Below, in pieces: positions 59,053 through 64,000 of a stretch of DNA of 64,000 nt; positions within the stretch are counted from its first letter, which is position 1; every line of letters begins with the position of its first letter. The stretch comes from Amphiduros pacificus (taxonomy: Eukaryota > Annelida > Polychaeta > Phyllodocida > Hesionidae), in assembly GCA_949316495.1 (NCBI GenBank), contig OX439000.1:54412220-54476219 (forward strand), written 5' to 3'. The translations under genes were made by a program, and so were the position numbers. A model generated the notes under the pieces. The model made no database searches. It saw only the letters and a program-made list of their open reading frames with translations, and was not told the origin of the DNA.

Positions 59053-59364
59053 AATTTAAAAGGGATATTTAACTTTTCTCATAAAACAATTGTGCGTAAA
59101 AACAAAATAAACAAATCCAGGTTTCAACTGTCCAGTTTCGTGAAGCTCACTTGGCCACTACTTCACTACAGTGCCATCTAGGCATAATCACAAATGAACA
59201 CCAGGTGACAACACCATACAGTAACATTTTAGAAACCACCATATTCAAATAATTTGTGTCAACAGAAATGTTAATGTGTCATCTATTCAATATTATTACA
59301 CGAAGTGATGCGTGACAACTTATATTAATTACCTGGCCACTTAGTTGATCAAATATTTAGGTGA

Positions 59365-59445
59365 ATAGAGGCCAGAGGTTGTAGAGAAAATCAAGAAATA
59401 TGATCATATAACTGAGTAACTAAAGGAATTAAACTGGTTGGAAAC
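59365..59445 (+). mobile_element. Short LINE remnant
   Basis: The plus strand reads VEKIKKYDHITE-stop-LKELNWLE, matching the ..KYDHITPLLKELHWLP block of CR1-like ORF2. It is a separate copy of the block also seen at 61.1 kb, and is short and broken by a stop. Confidence 0.55.
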
Positions 59446-60399
59446 TGGTCGTGCCCAACACTGGCAATGCTGGAACAGGTCATACTTAAAACGGCATTTG
59501 GTCCTCTTTGCTTTCTTCTGGCTGGGTTGGTCGGAGCAATAGGACTCCAGGAGTTCTGCTCGCGCAAGTCGGGGTTCCACAACTATAGGTCATACTCGAT
59601 GGACAGGAAACTGTTAAAGTTGGCACACCACGATCCTCTCTTAAACTATCAAGAATGCAGTCCCACAAGGAACAGAATGCATCACTAGAAATGGCAGACA
59701 TAGGGATATAACTTTTTTACTATTCAATATACATCTACAAATGATATGTGATCGAATGTCAACCTTCTTAGGCTATTTTGATCAAATATTGCCAGTGACC
59801 TTGAAGTGATCTTTCAATGACCATGAAAATAGAAAGCCTATTTCCACAAAATTATCTACATGTTTTATTATCCTATCAGTATGAATAGAAATTATTGAAA
59901 AAAATATAATAAAAAATATATTGAGTGTAGAGTCAATTGGGTTATAACATTTAGTAGCTGATGTTTTTCTAAACAATTTCATGTATTTAATTTTTTTCAA
60001 CAATATGAGGAAGTTAGTGAAATCCTTTTATGAATATGTCTATGAAACACATCACTAAAAGTGGCCAATCATTAAAATGGCCTATGACCCCTTTTACTAT
60101 TTGGATAATTTCATGCCCATTTCCTTTAAATACTATTTTTTTTTTTGATAATCTTTGAAAAAATGGCATTCTGTGTGGTTGATTTGGTGAATGGAAGTCG
60201 AACATGGCCAATATTACATGTCACTGAAAGTGCTCTGCAGGGTGCTTTCTGGACGTCCGCTCCTCCCACTGCTATAAACCTGTTACATGCGCTATGTCAC
60301 TCATTCTCGCTGATGGCTGAGGTATTTATATCACGAAAGAGGTACATTCTAAATTTCTTTTTGCAGATGAAAAATGAGTTTCAGTTTTTCACTTGAATT

Positions 60400-60661
60400 A
60401 AGGATTAGGATATTCCAGATTTTGGAGGCATAAACTTCAAAGTCCTCTCACCATACATTTTAAATTTGACTTTGGTATCACATATTCATTGTTATCTAAA
60501 TAACTTGCAACCATTGGTCCCATATTGGGCTTAAGTAGGGAGGATAGGTACCCTGGTGCATACCCATTGTGTACCTTCCAGGTAAGTAATGGTACTTTGA
60601 AATCAATTACGTATACCTTACTGGGAGTCATTGCAATTCTTTCTACATTTATATGGATCAT
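60400..60661 (-). mobile_element. CR1/L2-like LINE fragment, C-terminal end of the reverse transcriptase ORF
   Basis: On the minus strand this reads FKVPLLTWKVHNGYAPGYLS, then SLLKP and VIPKS, followed after a frame change by YGERTFEVYASKIW. This is the tail of CR1/L2/jockey-type ORF2, whose usual pattern is LLLTYKALHG.AP.YL..LL ... YG.R.F...AP.LWN. It is not intact and lies next to the inverted fragment at 60.7-61.2 kb. Confidence 0.75.
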
Positions 60662-60699
60662 TCAAAACGACATCATGTTTAAATGTGTGTAACACTTCT

Positions 60700-61165
60700 C
60701 ACCATGAGCTGGAGAAGTGCATTACTGAAGTCATACCTAATAGCAAACAAGATGAAGCTCAATGTTGGGAAGACTGCGATGTTATTTTATACTAACAACT
60801 GTTTAAGTAACTCTGACATGACACTGGTAATGTTAGAATAGGTGATTCTGACATAACACTTAATGAGTCCATTGTTGACCTTGGTATCACTCATGACCCC
60901 AGCACAGACATCAGAGCTCATATGAGGAAGATGTGCAAAATGCGACTCTTTCATAGCATATTTCAGCTATGAGACACATGCTTTTGTCAAGTTTACTTCT
61001 GAAATGGTCTCCTGGCGAGCCTTTCTGCATTTGATACCAAAATAAACCTACAAGATCTGCAGAACTATGCTGCCCATGTTATGGGGAAGATCAAGATATA
61101 TGATCATATGAGGAGTTTATACTGGTTAAGGAATCATATTGGTTCCCTTTATGTGCCAGAATCAA
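60700..61165 (+). mobile_element. CR1/L2-like LINE fragment, region just after the RT core, inverted relative to its neighbour
   Basis: The plus strand reads IANKMKLNVGKTAMLFYT, then SIVDLGITHDPSTDIRAHMR, KMCKMRLFHSIF and LQNYAAHVMGKIKIYDHM, ending RSLYWL. These are the conserved blocks between the YADD core and the C-terminus of CR1-like ORF2. At least two in-frame stops and frame changes break it. It ends where the minus-strand fragment at 60.4-60.66 kb begins in protein order. Confidence 0.75.
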
Positions 61166-62344
61166 TTATTTTATAAATCTATAAATAATTTTTTTTTGCT
61201 TATGAATCAAAATTTTGATTTGACTGTTACAATCCCTTATGAACCTTTTTATGTTGTTAGGGTCATTTCTTAAGGGAAAGGGTTGTAACTCAGTCATAAT
61301 TTTGATATTTTAACAAAATAAAAATTGGTGACAACTTTCTCAGACATTTCACTGTGTACTTTGCATGAAAAATGTATATTCTGGAATACCACCCAAAATT
61401 CATCTCTAATTAATAAATTTATAGCTACCAAACACTCCTGATTGTGCAGTCTTCCCTCAAAATTCTTTTTCTTAGGAAACATCAGCCCTTCATGAGCTGA
61501 TACACATCATTGCGAGCTGAGTATACAATATTTTCGCTCGCGTTTGTTTTGCCTTTAGGGCTAGATGTTCGTTTTCATTGAATTTGGTGACCTCATCAGA
61601 GATCCTGTCGCTGATCACACGGATGAAAATTAATTTAAAGATTTATACTTTAATATTAAACCTACTAAACTTTCTGAAGACCTCATTACAAACTTAATTT
61701 ACTTTGAAATGTCCGCTTCTCCAGCTCGGTATTTTTGCAGATGTGGCAGAGGATGGAAATAAAATGTCTAGTTTGAAGGACAGACATGGGTACATTGGTC
61801 ATATCTTGGAGTAATTATGAATGGAGGCATGATGGCCGTTATATGAGTTATGGCGTCATGGCAACGCATTGTTTTACTCTATGGATTTAAAATCCTTTGA
61901 TCCTATCAATAGTATCATAGTTGCCGATTTCACGATGGAAAATATATTGGCAGGAAAATAAATTGCATTTTCTGATAGTATTTTTTTTACTGAACAGCAT
62001 GGTATATTTTTCCAATCTGCCAATATATGCGCAAATAATTAAAAATAAACTGGAAAGACAAAATTAACAAAAAAGTACATGATTTCCTGATAATCTGAGA
62101 GGCAAATGGAAATTTTAATCATTTTCATAAAAATCTCCTCATAAAATCATCAAAACTTGGAGCAGAGAAATAAAATTTATATCCCCATTATCTGCATAGA
62201 TAAACAAACATTTCATTCGCGATATGTGTAGCTCTAAATTGTGGTTTTGATAACTTAAAATAGTTCTGAAAAAGAAATTATGTCAAAACTTTCATATCTG
62301 GCACCTATATGGCGTCATCATAACAATGCCCATGGCGGCAACTA
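61166..62344. other. Unique AT-rich sequence between the LINE and the foldback transposon
   Basis: No gene is recognised. CpG is commoner here than in the Smad intron. Confidence 0.5.
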
Positions 62345-64000
62345 CCGTATTTACTCATGTATAAGTCGACTCGTGTATAAGACGACCCCCCAAAATTGAG
62401 GTTATTTTACTTGAAAAAACCCAATTTCCGAATATAAGACGAGTTGGTTTTTCAAGAGATATCGGCTCTGCTACCATTCAAGCTTAAGCTGAAGCTTGGC
62501 GGTCATTTTAAAAGTGAAACGTAAATATGCTTAAAATATAAGATATTAGCTGTCTTATACATGAGTATATACGGTAAAACGTAAATACGATGTTCGTATT
62601 TTCGAAATAACGGATATCAGACGTAGCGGATCGATTTTGATTGCGTTTTAAATGATAAATAAAGGTATTTACCCAATATTATCACAAATTATGCTTTGCA
62701 GATCGAGAACAGAAAAAAAACATCCATCCATTTATAACATGCATTACGCAACACGTGGTCGTAATTTTGAAAAGCATCAAAAGAAAACATAACGTATATG
62801 GACCGATTTTAATTACGTTTTAAATGATACACAAAGACGAAATGATAAATAAAGGTATTTACCCAATATTATTTCGAAACGCTTTGTTTTGACTTTGTTC
62901 TCACTGATTCCAATTGTCAGCGTTCACAGTTTTGCATTTCGTCTTTGTTTCCACTGCTTTGAGTCTTGTCTTCCCTGTTGACAGAAATGCTTTCACACGT
63001 GGATCGATTTTAATTGCGTTTTAAATGATAAATAAAAGTATATACCCAATATTAACACAAAATATGCTTTGCAGGTCGAGAACAGAACAAAACCATTCAT
63101 CCATTTAACATGCATTACGCAATACGAGGTCGTCATTTTAAAAAGCGGGAGTGACAGGGACAAGCTCTTATTTTTGGAGCGAAAATAAATGGAGTGTATC
63201 AACTCGCATAGAAAAATTTAATATATTGCGCAACGATGGATCTCTGGCTTCTCTTCGTGTTGCCGCACATCAAATTTACCGTGTTCCGCACATCGATGTA
63301 CGTGACGTCCTTGATCAAAACTGTGAACGCTGATAATTGGAATCAGTGAGAACAAAGTCAAAACAAAGCGTTTCGAAATAATAGACCAAATATAATGGGT
63401 AAATACCTTTATTTATCGTTTAAAACGCAATTAAAATCGATCCGGTAATTTCTGTGGCAAATCTGCAAAGTCAATGATCACATGACTTGTCAGTCACGTG
63501 GCCAAACGATCCGCTACGTCACAGACATCGTATTTACGTTTTACTTCTATGTCTGTTAAAATTATTATTTAAATATATCGCACAATTCAATTCTGCCTTT
63601 GATGTGGTGTGAAAATTAGTAAATTTTCACTGATACCAATTATCAGCGTTCACAGTTTGTTTCCACGGCTTTGAGTCGTGTCTTCCCTTTTTGACACAAA
63701 TGCTTTCACACGTGGATCGATTTTAATTGCGTTTTAAATGGATTGATGGTTTTGTTCTGTTCTTGAACAATTTGTGATAATATTGGGTAAATACCTTTAT
63801 TTATCATTTAAAACGCAATCAAAAAGGGAAGACACGACTCAAAGCAGTGGAGACAATGACGAAACGCAAAACTGAACGCTGATAATTGGAATCAGTGAGA
63901 ACAAAGTCAAAACAAAGCGTTTTGAAATAATAGACCAATAATATTGGGTAAATACCTTTATTTATCATTTAAAACGTAATTAAAATCAATCTGCTACGTT
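62345..64000. mobile_element. Second foldback transposon copy, cut by the window end
   Basis: It begins after TA (62343-62344) with CCGTATTTACTCATGTATAAG. The first 230 bp (to 62574) is an inverted homologue of the right-hand unit of the 41.7-kb copy, sharing the AAGCTT-containing palindromic core and the TCGGCTCTGCTACCATTC stretch. It then continues with the same modules, such as TTTTAAATGATAAATAAAGG, in both orientations up to the last base. The far end lies outside the window, so total length is unknown. No coding capacity was seen. Confidence 0.75.

Overview
The window is animal nuclear DNA, mostly AT-rich and non-coding. It holds one recognisable spliced host gene, decayed non-LTR retroelements, a TA-flanked foldback DNA transposon family and many minisatellites. 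The protein matches the inhibitory Smad (SMAD6/7) family with four exons. The unduplicated I-Smad type, the mosaic CpG depletion and the retroelement tail types suggest an invertebrate bilaterian, perhaps a mollusc or other lophotrochozoan. That placement is inference, since no taxon-specific marker was seen.

Layout: 1-13.5 kb is gene-poor flank, with a run of unrelated minisatellites (units 40, 26, 41, about 35, 53, 74 and 33 bp) and old retroelement and transposon scraps. 13.5-23.3 kb is further non-coding flank with a 59-bp dimeric array at 15.8-16.4 kb. It probably ends in the 3' UTR of the Smad gene. 23,308-57,505 (minus strand) is the inhibitory Smad: the last exon (whole MH2 domain) at 23.3-23.8 kb, a 31.6-kb intron, two tiny exons at 55.5-55.8 kb (the first carrying the PPPPY ubiquitin-ligase docking motif), and the first exon (MH1) at 57.1-57.5 kb. 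The large intron carries a 2.1-kb foldback transposon, paired minisatellites, an (AT)52 tract and a LINE 3' end.

57.5-59.1 kb is the upstream side. It is CpG-richer and contains a palindromic Smad-binding element (GTCTAGAC) next to a GC-rich half, a plausible feedback element for an I-Smad gene. A short plus-strand reading frame with one hydrophobic segment at 58.8-59.05 kb may be the first exon of a divergent gene. 59.3-61.2 kb holds CR1/L2-like LINE fragments, two of which are arranged as a twin-primed, 5'-inverted insertion. 62,345 to the end is a second copy of the foldback transposon running off the window.

Because there is only one confident gene, the functional reading is simple: a negative-feedback regulator of TGF-beta/BMP signalling with a candidate autoregulatory element upstream. 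No RNA gene, CRISPR array, virus-like element or toxin gene was recognised. The best candidates for something not already described are the foldback transposon family and the promoter element.
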